Shown here: positions 17,188 through 25,731 of the stretch, piece by piece
How positions within the stretch are numbered: the first letter of the stretch is position 1
Layout: the number at the start of each line of letters is the position of its first letter
DNA from: Oscillospiraceae bacterium
GTDB taxonomy: Bacteria; Bacillota; Clostridia; Oscillospirales; Oscillospiraceae
Direction of reading: 5' to 3'
NCBI GenBank assembly: GCA_910575505.1
Contig: CAJTFK010000011.1
Span: 1 to 64,000 of the forward strand
DNA: 64,000 nt
Notes under the pieces: generated by a model
What the model was told of the DNA's origin: nothing
Databases searched by the model: none
The model's input: only the letters and a program-made list of their open reading frames with translations
Position numbers and translations under genes: made by a program

Positions 17188-18065
17188 TTGACGAGAAACT
17201 GATTGCGAAAATTACGGCGGAGGTGCTGCGCCGGCTGAACGCCGCCGGTACGCCGATATCCTCGGGAACCGGCACAGTTTCCCGGAGACTTCAGGCCGGG
17301 GACGGCGTCCTGCCGGATCTGACCGCGCCGGAGAGCAAAGCGGAGATCACTCTGGAGCACATGGTCAACCGGGATCTTATGGAGCAGATGAAGCGAAAGA
17401 CCCCGGCCCGAATCGGCATCGGCTCCGCCGGCCCCCGGATGAATACCCGGACGTATCTGACCCTGCGGGCGGACCACGCCGGGGCCAGGGACGCCGTATT
17501 CCGGGACGTGGACGAGGCCCTTCTGCGGGAAATGGGGCTGTTTACGGTCCAGTCTCTCTGCACCAGCCGGAACGAGCACCCGACCCGCCCCGACCTGGGC
17601 CGCCAGCTCTCCGAGGACACCAGGCGGGAGCTGCGGAGCAAGTGCCAGATGAACCCGCAGGTGCAGGTTTACGCGGCGGACGGCCTTTCCAGCCAGGCGG
17701 TGGACATGAATCTCCGGGATATCCTTCCCGCCCTGATGGACGGACTGCAGGACTACGGCATCTCCACCGGTACGCCGTTCTTCATGCGCTTTGGCCGCGT
17801 GCCCGCCATGGATGCGGTCAGCGAATACCTGGGCGCAGAGGTGACCTGCGTGCTGCTGGGAGAGCGTCCCGGCCTGGCCACCGCCAACAGCATGAGCGCT
17901 TATATCGCCTATAAAGCCGCCGTCGGTATGACCGAGGCCCGGCGGACCGTGGTTTCCAACATCCACAGCGGCGGAATCCCCGCCGTGGAAGCGGGCGCAC
18001 ACATCGCCGGACTGCTGAAAACCATTCTGGAGCGGAAGCAGAGCGGCGTGGATTTGCAGCTGTAA
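17184..18065 (+). CDS. eutC: Ethanolamine ammonia-lyase small subunit EutC
   Basis: 293 residues from the ATG at 17184, which overlaps the eutB stop. The N terminus (DEKLIAKITAEVLRRLNAA) is an amphipathic helix known in EutC to direct the lyase into the shell, followed by a flexible linker. The cobalamin-binding body contains PARIGIGSAGPRMNT, SLCTSRNEHPTRPDLGR, VYAADGLSSQAVD and GERPGLATANSMSAY, all diagnostic for EutC. It forms the B12-binding half of the ammonia-lyase. Length is normal for the family. Confidence 0.95.
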   Translation: MIDEKLIAKITAEVLRRLNAAGTPISSGTGTVSRRLQAGDGVLPDLTAPESKAEITLEHMVNRDLMEQMKRKTPARIGIGSAGPRMNTRTYLTLRADHAGARDAVFRDVDEALLREMGLFTVQSLCTSRNEHPTRPDLGRQLSEDTRRELRSKCQMNPQVQVYAADGLSSQAVDMNLRDILPALMDGLQDYGISTGTPFFMRFGRVPAMDAVSEYLGAEVTCVLLGERPGLATANSMSAYIAYKAAVGMTEARRTVVSNIHSGGIPAVEAGAHIAGLLKTILERKQSGVDLQL

Positions 18066-18077
18066 GGAGGCGGAGTT

Positions 18078-18731
18078 ATGCGGGGAGATAAAATGAGGGC
18101 CCAGGTTCTCAGCGTGCAGTACATTCCCAATGCGGACCCCAGCATTCTCAAGAGCCTGCGGGTCATTAAGGAATATCACAGCCTGGGCATTATCACCACG
18201 GACTGCGACGATGTGGGTTACTCCGCCCTGGACGAGGCCACGAAGAAGGCGGAGGTCCGGGTGGTTTATGCCAGAAGTATGTACGGCGGTTCTGCCAACG
18301 CCTCCACCAAGCTGGCGGGTGAGTTCATCGGCATCCTTGCCGGGCCCAATCCGGAAGAGGTGCGCAGCGGCGTGGACGCGGCGGTTTCCTACATCGAGAA
18401 CGACGCCTGCTTTTACAGCGCCAACGAGGACGATTCCATCGTCTACTTTGCCCACTGCATCTCCAGCACGGGAAGCTATCTTTCCAAGGAGTGCAAAATT
18501 GATCAGGGAGAGGCCATTGCCTACCTGATCGCCCCGCCCTGTGAGGCGATGAAGGGCCTGGACGCCGCGCTGAAGGCGGCGGATGTGGAACTGAAGAAAT
18601 TTTTCGGACCGCCCAGCGAGACAAACTTTGCCGGCGGTCTGCTCACCGGCGACCAGGCGGCCTGCAAAGCGGCCTGTGAGGCATTTGCCGATCAGGTCTG
18701 CCGCATCGCGGACGATCCGGTGGAAGGGTAA
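18078..18731 (+). CDS. eutL: Microcompartment trimeric shell protein EutL
   Basis: 217 residues; AAGGAGG precedes the ATG by 7 bases. It is a tandem BMC-domain (BMC-T) protein: the first half contains AQVLSVQYIPNADPS and LAGEFIGILAGPNPEEVRSG, the second EAIAYLIAPPCEAMKGLDAA and ETNFAGGLLTGDQAACKAAC. EutL trimers form pseudohexameric tiles with a large gated central pore in the Eut shell. It sits between eutC and eutE, as in other eut operons. Confidence 0.92.
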   Translation: MRGDKMRAQVLSVQYIPNADPSILKSLRVIKEYHSLGIITTDCDDVGYSALDEATKKAEVRVVYARSMYGGSANASTKLAGEFIGILAGPNPEEVRSGVDAAVSYIENDACFYSANEDDSIVYFAHCISSTGSYLSKECKIDQGEAIAYLIAPPCEAMKGLDAALKAADVELKKFFGPPSETNFAGGLLTGDQAACKAACEAFADQVCRIADDPVEG

Positions 18732-18746
18732 GGAGGAACGCTAACC

Positions 18747-20237
18747 ATGACACTTGACAAGGACCTGCAATCCATTCAGGAAGTCCGCGGCATGATGAAA
18801 AAAGCCGTGGCCGCCCAGAAGGAGTTTCAAGATTGGGACCAGGCCCGGGTGGACGCCCTGGTGAAAGCCATTGCGGATGCCTGTATCGCCAATGCGGAGC
18901 CTCTTGCAAAGATGGCCCATGAGGAGACGGGCTTTGGCATCTGGCAGGATAAGGTGATCAAAAACCTGCTGGGCAGCAAGCTTACCTACGAGTACATTAA
19001 GGACATGAAGACCGTGGGCGTGATCCGGGAGGACCGGGAGAAACGGCTGATGGAAATTGCCGTGCCCGTGGGGGTAGTGGCGGCGCTGATCCCCTCCACC
19101 AATCCCACGTCCACCACCATGTATAAAACGCTGATTTCCGTGAAGGCGGGAAACGCCATCATTGTCAGCCCCCATCCCAACGCAAAAAAGTGCATTCTGG
19201 AAACCGTCCGCATCATTCAGGAGGCTGCCAAGGCGGCGGGGGCGCCCGACGGGCTGATCCAGTGCGTTGAACTGACTACGATTCAGGCGACAAACACCCT
19301 GATGCAGCATCCGGACACCGGCATCATTCTGGCTACAGGCGGCACGCCCATGGTAAAGGCCGCCTACTCCTCCGGCAACCCCGCCCTGGGTGTGGGTCCC
19401 GGCAACGGCCCGTCCTTTATTGAACGTTCCGCCAACATACCCGAGGCGGTGAAGCATATTCTGGACTCCAAGACCTTCGACAACGGAACTATCTGCGCCA
19501 GCGAGCAGTCCATCGTCACGGAGCGCTGCATCGCCGACGAGGTTCGGGCCGAGGTGAAGCGCCAGGGCGGATACTTCATGACCGAGGAGCAGTCCAAGCG
19601 GGTGGAAAAGATGATCATGCGGGCCAACAATACCATGAACCCGGCCATCGTGGGAAAAAGCGTACAGGCCATCGCGAAAATGGCCGGCATCACGGTTCCG
19701 AAGGATGCGCGGGTGCTGGTGTCCGAGCAGACGGAGGTCGGCCCTGGGAATCCCTACTCCCGGGAAAAGCTGTGCCCAATCCTGGCCTTCTTCGTGGAGG
19801 ACACCTGGGAGAAATGCTGCGAGAAAAGCATCGCCATTCTCCAGAACGAGGGAGCCGGGCACACGATGACCATTCACAGCAGCAACACGGAGATCATCCG
19901 GCAGTTCGCCCTGAAAAAGCCGGTGTCCCGCCTGCTGGTCAATACCCCCGGTTCGCTGGGCGGCGTGGGCGCCACCACCAATCTGGCTCCGGCCCTGACG
20001 CTGGGCTGCGGCGCAGTGGGGGGCAGCGCCACTTCGGACAACGTGAATCCCATGAACCTGTTCAACCTCCGCCGGGTGGCCTGGGGCGTCCGGGAGCTGG
20101 AGGATATCCGCAAAATCGCCCCCGCCGCGGCGGAGCCTTGCGGCGCCGCTCCCGCCTCCTCCGCCGGGAATCTGAACACGGCGGACGTGGAGCGCATTAC
20201 CCGAGAAATCCTGGCCGCGATGCTGGCTAAGAAATAA
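18747..20237 (+). CDS. eutE: CoA-acylating acetaldehyde dehydrogenase EutE
   Basis: 496 residues. It has the aldehyde dehydrogenase fold with VGVVAALIPSTNPTSTTMYK (NAD and substrate tunnel), HPNAKKCILET, the catalytic cysteine in NGTICASEQS, and TPGSLGGVGATTNLAPALTL. It oxidises acetaldehyde with CoA and NAD+ to acetyl-CoA within the compartment. An alanine/proline-rich linker leads to a C-terminal amphipathic helix (ADVERITREILAAMLAKK), a predicted targeting peptide for encapsulation. The first shell gene follows after 16 bases with its own GGAGGA site. Confidence 0.95.
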   Translation: MTLDKDLQSIQEVRGMMKKAVAAQKEFQDWDQARVDALVKAIADACIANAEPLAKMAHEETGFGIWQDKVIKNLLGSKLTYEYIKDMKTVGVIREDREKRLMEIAVPVGVVAALIPSTNPTSTTMYKTLISVKAGNAIIVSPHPNAKKCILETVRIIQEAAKAAGAPDGLIQCVELTTIQATNTLMQHPDTGIILATGGTPMVKAAYSSGNPALGVGPGNGPSFIERSANIPEAVKHILDSKTFDNGTICASEQSIVTERCIADEVRAEVKRQGGYFMTEEQSKRVEKMIMRANNTMNPAIVGKSVQAIAKMAGITVPKDARVLVSEQTEVGPGNPYSREKLCPILAFFVEDTWEKCCEKSIAILQNEGAGHTMTIHSSNTEIIRQFALKKPVSRLLVNTPGSLGGVGATTNLAPALTLGCGAVGGSATSDNVNPMNLFNLRRVAWGVRELEDIRKIAPAAAEPCGAAPASSAGNLNTADVERITREILAAMLAKK

Positions 20238-20253
20238 TAAGGAGGAATAAGCA

Positions 20254-20550
20254 ATGAGCAGCAATATGCAGGCCCTTGGTATGGTGGAGACCCGTGGCCT
20301 GGTGGGCTCGATTGAGGCGGCGGACGCCATGGTAAAGGCTGCCAACGTCACGCTCATCGGCAAGGAACATGTAGGCGGCGGCCTGGTGACCGTCATGGTC
20401 CGTGGCGACGTGGGAGCAGTGAAGGCCGCCACCGACGCGGGCGCCGCCGCCGCTACCCGGGTGGGGGAGCTGAAGTCCGTCCATGTGATCCCCCGCCCCC
20501 ACATGGAAGTGGAGCGCATCCTTCCCGCTTTAGAGTCCGGCGTGGAGTAA
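20254..20550 (+). CDS. eutM: Hexameric BMC shell protein EutM/PduA type, copy 1
   Basis: 98 residues, a single BMC domain: [37 protein letters not shown] (the KxxxxG hexamer interface and pore), [20 protein letters not shown] and [14 protein letters not shown]. It is the main flat tile of the shell, with a narrow pore for small polar metabolites. It is nearly identical to the next gene at 20626; the two differ at about six of the first 91 positions and at the tail, pointing to a recent tandem duplication. Confidence 0.93.
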   Translation: MSSNMQALGMVETRGLVGSIEAADAMVKAANVTLIGKEHVGGGLVTVMVRGDVGAVKAATDAGAAAATRVGELKSVHVIPRPHMEVERILPALESGVE

Positions 20551-20625
20551 TCTGGAAAAAACACACAATCTGTGTCCCCGCTGAAGATTGCGGAGGACAA
20601 CTGTAATGGATTTGGAGGAATAAAT

Positions 20626-20913
20626 ATGGCTACGAATATGCAGGCTCTTGGTATGATTGAAACCCGCGGGCTGGTGGGTTCCATTGAGGCGGCGGACGCC
20701 ATGGTAAAGGCCGCCAACGTCACGCTCATCGGCAAGGAACACGTGGGCGGCGGTCTGGTGACCGTCATGGTCCGGGGCGACGTGGGGGCCGTGAAAGCCG
20801 CTACCGACGCGGGCGCCGCTGCCGCTACCCGGGTGGGCGAGCTGGTTTCCGTCCACGTCATTCCCCGTCCCCACCTGGAGGTGGAAAACATCCTCCCCGC
20901 CGCCAAGGGCTAA
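20626..20913 (+). CDS. eutM: Hexameric BMC shell protein EutM/PduA type, copy 2
   Basis: 95 residues, preceded by GGAGGA. It is the tandem duplicate of the gene at 20254, with substitutions V11I, K74V, M84L and R88N and a shorter C-terminal tail (ENILPAAKG). The changes are at the C-terminal side of the tile, away from the pore loop, so the pair may differ in edge contacts or surface rather than selectivity. The 75-base spacer between the two has no visible regulatory structure. Confidence 0.93.
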   Translation: MATNMQALGMIETRGLVGSIEAADAMVKAANVTLIGKEHVGGGLVTVMVRGDVGAVKAATDAGAAAATRVGELVSVHVIPRPHLEVENILPAAKG

Positions 20914-20938
20914 ACCGGCGTGAAGGAGGCGGACCCGT

Positions 20939-22132
20939 ATGGAAGTATTGCAGGAGGATACCGTCCGCCAGCTGCACCTCAAGCGGGGCAGGACGGAGAT
21001 TCACATAGCCCCCGGCACCTATGTGACCCAGCAGGCCCGCGACTATATGAAGGAAAAACGGCTGAACCTGATCGTAGACGGTGAGCCGCCGGAAAACCGG
21101 GATATCCGCCCCGCCCCAGAGATGGCGGCGGGGCGTTTCCGGACGGAGGACGGAAAGGCGCTGGACAGGAAACCGGAGCATATGACGCATCTGCACGGCA
21201 ATGTGCTGGTGCCGAAGACCCATCCCCGCATTGTGCTCCGGGGCAGGCTGGACAGCCTGGAGGCGGAGGTCATCTGTCTCCAGACCCGCGCCCGCGGGGC
21301 CGGGGAGGACGCGCTGGCAGGCTGGCTTGGGGAGATTACCGTGTTCTGCCGCAGCCTGATGTGCAGCGAGGTAACGGAAAAGCCCCTGGATGAGTGGACC
21401 CTGCTGGGACTGAGGAGCCAGGAGCTTCGAGAGCAATCTCAGCAGCCCCGGAAGTATTTCGGCATCGGGCACCTGCTGCCGGATTGCAGCCTCGGGAAAT
21501 GGAGCGTGGAGCTGAACCGGCTCCGGGCGCTGTCCCGTCAGACAGAGCTGGCGGCGGCGGAAGCCTTTGTCCGCCCGGACGGCACGGCGGCGCGAACGGA
21601 TCTTCTGGAGGGCTATAACCGGCTGAGCAGCGCGTTCTATCTTTTGATGCTCCGGCTGGCGGCGGAAAGAGAAGGAGAGAGGGGGAACGTTATGAATGAG
21701 CAGGAAATCCGGCAGCTGGTGTCCGGCATAGTGACGCAGCTGCTGCTGCAGGAAGAGCAGGCGGACACTGTCCCCGTGGAGGTTTCCGCCCGGCATGTAC
21801 ATTTGACCCAAAAGGATGTGGAAGCCCTGTTTGGACCCGGGCATACCCTGACCCACAAGAGAAACCTGTCCCAGCCCGGCCAGTTCCTGGCGGAAGAGCG
21901 GGTCAGCGTCGTGACCGCGAAGAATTCCTTCCACAATGTGGCGGTGCTGGGTCCTGCCCGGCCCCATACCCAGGTGGAGCTGTCTATGACGGATGCCCGG
22001 ACCCTGGGCCTGAAAGCGCCCATCCGCCAATCCGGCGACACAAAGGGCTGTCCCGACGTGTGCCTGATGGCCGGGAGCCAGGTGATCTGCGCCAGGGAAT
22101 CGGTCATGGTGGCTCAGAAGCTGTACCAATAG
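20939..22132 (+). CDS. eutT: EutT cobalamin adenosyltransferase fused to truncated PduL
   Basis: 397 residues as read. Residues 1 to about 245 are EutT: N-terminal HIAPGTYVTQQARDYMKEKR, then HPRIVLRGRLDSLEAEVICL, QPRKYFGIGHLLPD and LNRLRALSRQTELAAAEAF. EutT makes adenosylcobalamin for EutBC. The HxxCxxCxC cluster of Salmonella EutT is not evident. Without a stop codon the frame runs into a PduL phosphotransacylase starting MNEQEIRQLV at 21692, where an AAGGAGAG and a GAGGGGG precede an ATG, so PduL may also be made separately. The PduL part (VEVSARHVHLTQKDVEALFG) breaks off at 22117, where a mobile element adds QKLYQ-like residues and a stop. Before insertion the product would have been 463 residues. 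Confidence 0.85.
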   Translation: MEVLQEDTVRQLHLKRGRTEIHIAPGTYVTQQARDYMKEKRLNLIVDGEPPENRDIRPAPEMAAGRFRTEDGKALDRKPEHMTHLHGNVLVPKTHPRIVLRGRLDSLEAEVICLQTRARGAGEDALAGWLGEITVFCRSLMCSEVTEKPLDEWTLLGLRSQELREQSQQPRKYFGIGHLLPDCSLGKWSVELNRLRALSRQTELAAAEAFVRPDGTAARTDLLEGYNRLSSAFYLLMLRLAAEREGERGNVMNEQEIRQLVSGIVTQLLLQEEQADTVPVEVSARHVHLTQKDVEALFGPGHTLTHKRNLSQPGQFLAEERVSVVTAKNSFHNVAVLGPARPHTQVELSMTDARTLGLKAPIRQSGDTKGCPDVCLMAGSQVICARESVMVAQKLYQ

Positions 22133-22276
22133 GCGAAGTGCGCGTATAGGCGAGAAAATTTTTGGGCTGGCAAGGAAGAGGCGCGCAGGAATCCTGACGG
22201 ATTTCAAGCGTTTCTGACGCAGTCCAGCCGGAAAATTTTCCGTCCAGACGCGTGCTGCCACCTATTGGTACAGCTT
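22118..22276. mobile_element. MITE-like insertion in pduL
   Basis: 159 bases bounded by perfect 16-base inverted repeats (AAGCTGTACCAATAGG at 22118-22133, complement at 22261-22276) and flanked by the 5-base direct repeat CTCAG (22113-22117 and 22277-22281). Removing the element plus one CTCAG rejoins GTG GCT CAG with AAT CAT ATC and restores an open PduL frame, so the insertion is recent and its limits are exact. Inside, imperfect complementarity extends past the ends and there is an AATCC-TGACGGATT palindrome, but no coding capacity. Confidence 0.9.
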
Positions 22277-22281
22277 CTCAG

Positions 22282-22494
22282 AATCATATCCATATGACCC
22301 CCGCCGACGCCGGGCGATACGGCGTTGTGGACGGGCAAAAGCTCAGGGTGGAAATCGGAACGCACCGGCCGGTCACCTTTGACGACGTGGTGATTCGGGT
22401 GCGGGAGGACTACGCCCTGGCCATGCACATCGACCTGGACGAGGCCAACGCCTGTGCGTTCCAGACCGGCGAGTCCGGCCGCCTGATCCGATAG
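22282..22494 (+). pseudogene. pduL: PduL C-terminal fragment cut off by the insertion
   Basis: 71 codons in frame with the pre-insertion gene: NHIHMTPADAGRYGVVDGQ, then VTFDDVVIRVREDYALAMHI and DEANACAF, the second beta-barrel domain of PduL with the zinc-binding HIHM motif. PduL converts acetyl-CoA to acetyl phosphate and recycles CoA within the shell. Here it has no ribosome binding site or proper start, so either the function is lost, another phosphotransacetylase serves, or the two halves are made and reassociate. Confidence 0.88.
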
Positions 22495-22506
22495 GAGGGC
22501 GGCGCG

Positions 22507-23187
22507 ATGAATGTGACTCCGGAAATGCTGGAAGAGATTACGCGCCGGGTTTTGGCGGCCTTAACCGCCGAAACTCCCGGCGCCGGGCCCAGGGGGCTGC
22601 TGGTGGGGGAAAGCGCCTGGACGCCCTCCGCTGCCGGCTGCATCTGGGCGGAAGAGGGGGAGTACCGGGGAGACATTGCCCCCTATACCATGGTGGTTTG
22701 CCGCCGGGTCAGCAGCGCCCAGTTTTGCGACATGGCTCTGGGCCGGGATACCACTCCGGCGGCCTGTGCGGTTTCCAGGGCGCTGTTGGCCGGCAAGCCC
22801 GTGTACCTGGCGGCGGAGGGACTTCCCCATCGGGCCAGCCGGGCCGCAGCCAATCCCCGCTATTACGCCATGCTGGAGGATTATGTGACCCGCTTGACCC
22901 AGTTTGGCGTCCAGGTGGCTCCCCGGGCGGAGCTGGAGCGGCTTTTGTGCGGGCAGAGCGGGAAGGTCCCCGGCGTTCCGGAGATTCCGGCTGCCGCTCC
23001 GAAGAGAGCCGCCGGGGAGACGGAGGCTTTCTGCGGCGTTCTCACGGCGGAGGAGGCCCGGCGTCTGGCAAAGGTCTGCGGCGGAACGCTTCGCCTGGGC
23101 CCCGGCGCGATTCTGACGCCTCTGGCGCGGGACGTGCTGCGGGAAAAAGGCGTGGCGCTGACGCGTGGGGAGGAAGCGCCATGTTGA
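22507..23187 (+). CDS. Eut-operon protein of unknown function (TIGR02536-like)
   Basis: 226 residues, preceded by AGGAGGGCGG. It resembles the hypothetical protein found in Gram-positive eut operons. The N terminus (TPEMLEEITRRVLAALTAE) is a predicted targeting helix. The middle has a Rossmann-like hydrophobic pattern with VSRALLAGKPVYLAAEGL. The C terminus (GGTLRLGPGAILTPLARDVL) repeats the PGxxxTPxARDYLxEK motif found at the start of EutT, which suggests a shared small structural module. Biochemical role unknown. It ends inside the eutN start region (7-base overlap). Confidence 0.75.
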   Translation: MNVTPEMLEEITRRVLAALTAETPGAGPRGLLVGESAWTPSAAGCIWAEEGEYRGDIAPYTMVVCRRVSSAQFCDMALGRDTTPAACAVSRALLAGKPVYLAAEGLPHRASRAAANPRYYAMLEDYVTRLTQFGVQVAPRAELERLLCGQSGKVPGVPEIPAAAPKRAAGETEAFCGVLTAEEARRLAKVCGGTLRLGPGAILTPLARDVLREKGVALTRGEEAPC

Positions 23188-23444
23188 TTTGCGAGGTTAT
23201 CGGCCACGTCTGGGCCACCAAAAAGGAAGCCTCCCTGTCGGGCCTGAAGATGATGGTTGTGCGGGAGCTGACGCCGGACTACAAGCCAACGGAACGAACC
23301 TTTGTGGCTGCGGATGTTGTGGGGGCCGGCATCGGCGAGTGGGTGCTCACCGTCGGCGGCAGCACCGCCCGCCACGCATTCGGGAAAGAGGAGCTGGCGG
23401 CGGACGCGGCTATCGTGGGAATCATCGACAAGGTGGAAATGTGA
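23181..23444 (+). CDS. eutN: Pentameric vertex shell protein EutN
   Basis: 87 residues from the ATG at 23181. It has the EutN/CcmL fold: MLICEVIGHVWATKKEASL, LKMMVVRELT, FVAADVVGAGIGEWVLTVGG and AIVGIIDKVEM. EutN-family pentamers cap the twelve vertices of the icosahedral shell. It overlaps the end of the preceding gene and precedes pduS by 10 bases. Confidence 0.93.
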   Translation: MLICEVIGHVWATKKEASLSGLKMMVVRELTPDYKPTERTFVAADVVGAGIGEWVLTVGGSTARHAFGKEELAADAAIVGIIDKVEM

Positions 23445-23454
23445 GGAAACAACC

Positions 23455-24804
23455 ATGGAACTGCTGGAACAAATCAAACAGGCCGGCGTCGTGGGCTGCG
23501 GCGGCGCCGGATTTCCCACCCATGCAAAGCTGAACTGCAAGGTAGATACCTTTATAGTCAACGGCGCGGAGTGTGAGCCGCTTCTGCGCACGGACCGCTG
23601 GCTCATGCGCTGCCGCGCCGCCGAGATCGTCGCCGCCGCCGGACTTTGCGGCGGCGCGGTGGGGGCCGGGACCATCTATATTGCGCTGAAGGAGCACTAT
23701 ACCCGGGCCGCAGAGGCCCTGGAACAGGCAATCCGTGACCAGCGGAGCCCGGTAAAGCTGTTCCGCCTCCAAAACTTCTATCCCGCCGGGGACGAGCAGG
23801 CCCTGGTCCTGGAGGTCACGGGACGTGTGGTTCCTCCTGCCGGCATTCCGCTGGACGCGGGAGCGGTGGTGTCAAACGCCGCTACCATGAGCGCTGTTTA
23901 CGACGCGGTTCAGGGTGAGGCGTTTACCCAGAAGTACCTTACGGTTACCGGCGAAGTGGCCCGTCCCGTGATCCTGCGGGTCCCGGTGGGGACGCCTCTG
24001 CTGGAATGTGTGGAAGCGGCCGGCGGCACGGCATTGAACGAATACCGCGTCCTCTGCGGCGGACCTATGATGGGAAAGCTCTACACCATGGAGGAGGCCC
24101 GGCGGGAGACGGTCACCAAGACGACCTCCGGCATCACGGTGCTTCCGCCGGACATTCCGCTGGTCAGGGAGCGGGAAACACCCCTGCGGGTGACGCTGCG
24201 GCGGGCCAGGACTGCCTGCATTCAGTGCTCCCGCTGTACGGACCAGTGCCCCCGGCATCTGTCCGGGCATCCCCTGCGGCCCCATATGATTATGCGGAAG
24301 CTGGCCTATGCCGGGGATATCCGGGATGTGCTGGAGGACAAGGATCTTCTCCAGGCGCAGCTTTGCAGCCAGTGCGGCGTATGCGAGGTCTATGCCTGTC
24401 CCATGGGGCTCCAGCCCAGGCAGGTCAATGTTTTCGTGAAGGGAGAGCTGGCCAGGGCGGGGCTTCGCTGCGAGCGGACAGGCGGCGTCTGGACCCCGGA
24501 AGAGGCCCGTCAATGGCGCAAGGCTCCTTCCCGCCGGATGGCGGTGCGGCTGGGCGTCGGCAAATACTACGACTATGAGATCGACACCCTCCTCACGCCG
24601 GAGGTGAGCCGGGTCCGCCTGCCGCTGAAGCAGCACATCGGCGTGCCTGCCGTGCCGGAGGTGAAGGCAGGGGACACGGTTGTCCTGGGCCAGCGCATCG
24701 CCGCCTGTCCCGACGGCGCCATGGGAGCGCATATCAGCGCCAGCATCGGCGGCGTGGTCATGGCGGTGGACGACGCCATTACCATTGAGAGGGGGAACAT
24801 CTGA
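23455..24804 (+). CDS. pduS: PduS-like flavin/Fe-S electron carrier (RnfC family)
   Basis: 449 residues from the ATG at 23455. N-terminal GVVGCGGAGFPTHAK and NGAECEPLLRTDRWLM are the FMN/NADH-binding part. An SLBB-like segment (YLTVTGEVARPVILRVPVG) follows, then two cluster motifs, CIQCSRCTDQCPRHL and CSQCGVCEVYACPMG. PduS reduces cob(III)/cob(II)alamin for the adenosyltransferase and may pass electrons across the shell through PduT. Here it sits immediately before a PduT-like gene (ATGA overlap), although the signature enzyme is ethanolamine ammonia-lyase, so the locus mixes Eut and Pdu parts. Confidence 0.9.
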   Translation: MELLEQIKQAGVVGCGGAGFPTHAKLNCKVDTFIVNGAECEPLLRTDRWLMRCRAAEIVAAAGLCGGAVGAGTIYIALKEHYTRAAEALEQAIRDQRSPVKLFRLQNFYPAGDEQALVLEVTGRVVPPAGIPLDAGAVVSNAATMSAVYDAVQGEAFTQKYLTVTGEVARPVILRVPVGTPLLECVEAAGGTALNEYRVLCGGPMMGKLYTMEEARRETVTKTTSGITVLPPDIPLVRERETPLRVTLRRARTACIQCSRCTDQCPRHLSGHPLRPHMIMRKLAYAGDIRDVLEDKDLLQAQLCSQCGVCEVYACPMGLQPRQVNVFVKGELARAGLRCERTGGVWTPEEARQWRKAPSRRMAVRLGVGKYYDYEIDTLLTPEVSRVRLPLKQHIGVPAVPEVKAGDTVVLGQRIAACPDGAMGAHISASIGGVVMAVDDAITIERGNI

Positions 24805-25349
24805 TGGAGACCATCGGCTTTTTGGAATTAAACAGCATTGCCAAGGGCATTGAGGCGGCAGATGCCATGCTCAAGGCGGCGGAGGTGCGCCTTGTGGCCG
24901 CCCGCCCCAGCTGCCCCGGAAAATATCACGTCCTGGTCACCGGCGAGGTGGCCGCCGTACAGTCCTCTGTGGAAGCGGGTGAGGAGGCCGCTGCCGGAAG
25001 CGTGGTGGACCGGGTGGTGATTCCCCGCGTTCATCCCCAGGTAATCGAGGCCATCGGCCTGTCCTCGGTGCCGGAGCGGGCCAATGCCGTGGGCATTCTG
25101 GAGTATTTCAGCGTGACGGCCTCCATCTATGGGGCGGACGCGGCTGTGAAGGCAGCGGATGTGACGCTGCTGGAGGTGCGCCTGGGCACGGGGATCGGCG
25201 GCAAATCCTTTGTGGTGATGACCGGCGACGTCTCCGCCGTGACGGAGGGCGTGGAGGCCGGCGCGGCCTCGGCGGAGAGATCCGGTCTCCTGGTCAGCCA
25301 GGTGGTGATTCCCAGCCCCCATCCGGAGCTTTTTGAGAGCCTGTACTAA
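24804..25349 (+). CDS. pduT: PduT-like BMC-T shell protein with Fe-S cysteine
   Basis: 181 residues with two BMC domains: [20 protein letters not shown] and [20 protein letters not shown]. The first domain carries [14 protein letters not shown], where PduT proteins use this cysteine from each of three subunits to hold a [4Fe-4S] cluster in the trimer pore. The start overlaps the pduS stop, supporting an electron relay PduS-PduT through the shell for cobalamin reduction or NAD regeneration. Confidence 0.88.
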   Translation: METIGFLELNSIAKGIEAADAMLKAAEVRLVAARPSCPGKYHVLVTGEVAAVQSSVEAGEEAAAGSVVDRVVIPRVHPQVIEAIGLSSVPERANAVGILEYFSVTASIYGADAAVKAADVTLLEVRLGTGIGGKSFVVMTGDVSAVTEGVEAGAASAERSGLLVSQVVIPSPHPELFESLY

Positions 25350-25372
25350 ATCAAGAAAGCGGGGAGACAAGA

Positions 25373-25720
25373 ATGCCGGAAGGGAAACAGCGGATCATAC
25401 AGGAATTTGTTCCGGGCAAGCAGGTGACGCTGGCCCACATTATCGCGAATCCGGTGGAGGACCTGTTCAAAAAACTGGGAATCACAGGAGAGCACGCAGG
25501 CGCCATTGGAATCATGACAATCACGCCCAGCGAAGGCGCGATCATCGCCGGGGACGCGGCCAGCAAGGCCGCGGACGTCTACCTGGCTTTCATTGACCGT
25601 TTCAGCGGCTCCATGGTGGTTTCCGGAGACGTGGAGAGCGTGGAGGCGTCTTTAACCGCGGTCATGGATGCCCTGCACGGTACGCTGGGCTTCACGCCGT
25701 CCCCCATCACCCGAACCTGA
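25373..25720 (+). CDS. eutS: Circularly permuted BMC shell protein EutS
   Basis: 115 residues. N-terminal [20 protein letters not shown] (beta-barrel strand and cap), then [20 protein letters not shown] and [16 protein letters not shown], as in EutS/PduU. EutS hexamers have a permuted BMC fold and can bend, fitting edges of the shell. It is followed 11 bases later by eutP. Confidence 0.92.
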   Translation: MPEGKQRIIQEFVPGKQVTLAHIIANPVEDLFKKLGITGEHAGAIGIMTITPSEGAIIAGDAASKAADVYLAFIDRFSGSMVVSGDVESVEASLTAVMDALHGTLGFTPSPITRT

Positions 25721-25731
25721 GGAGGCGCGGG

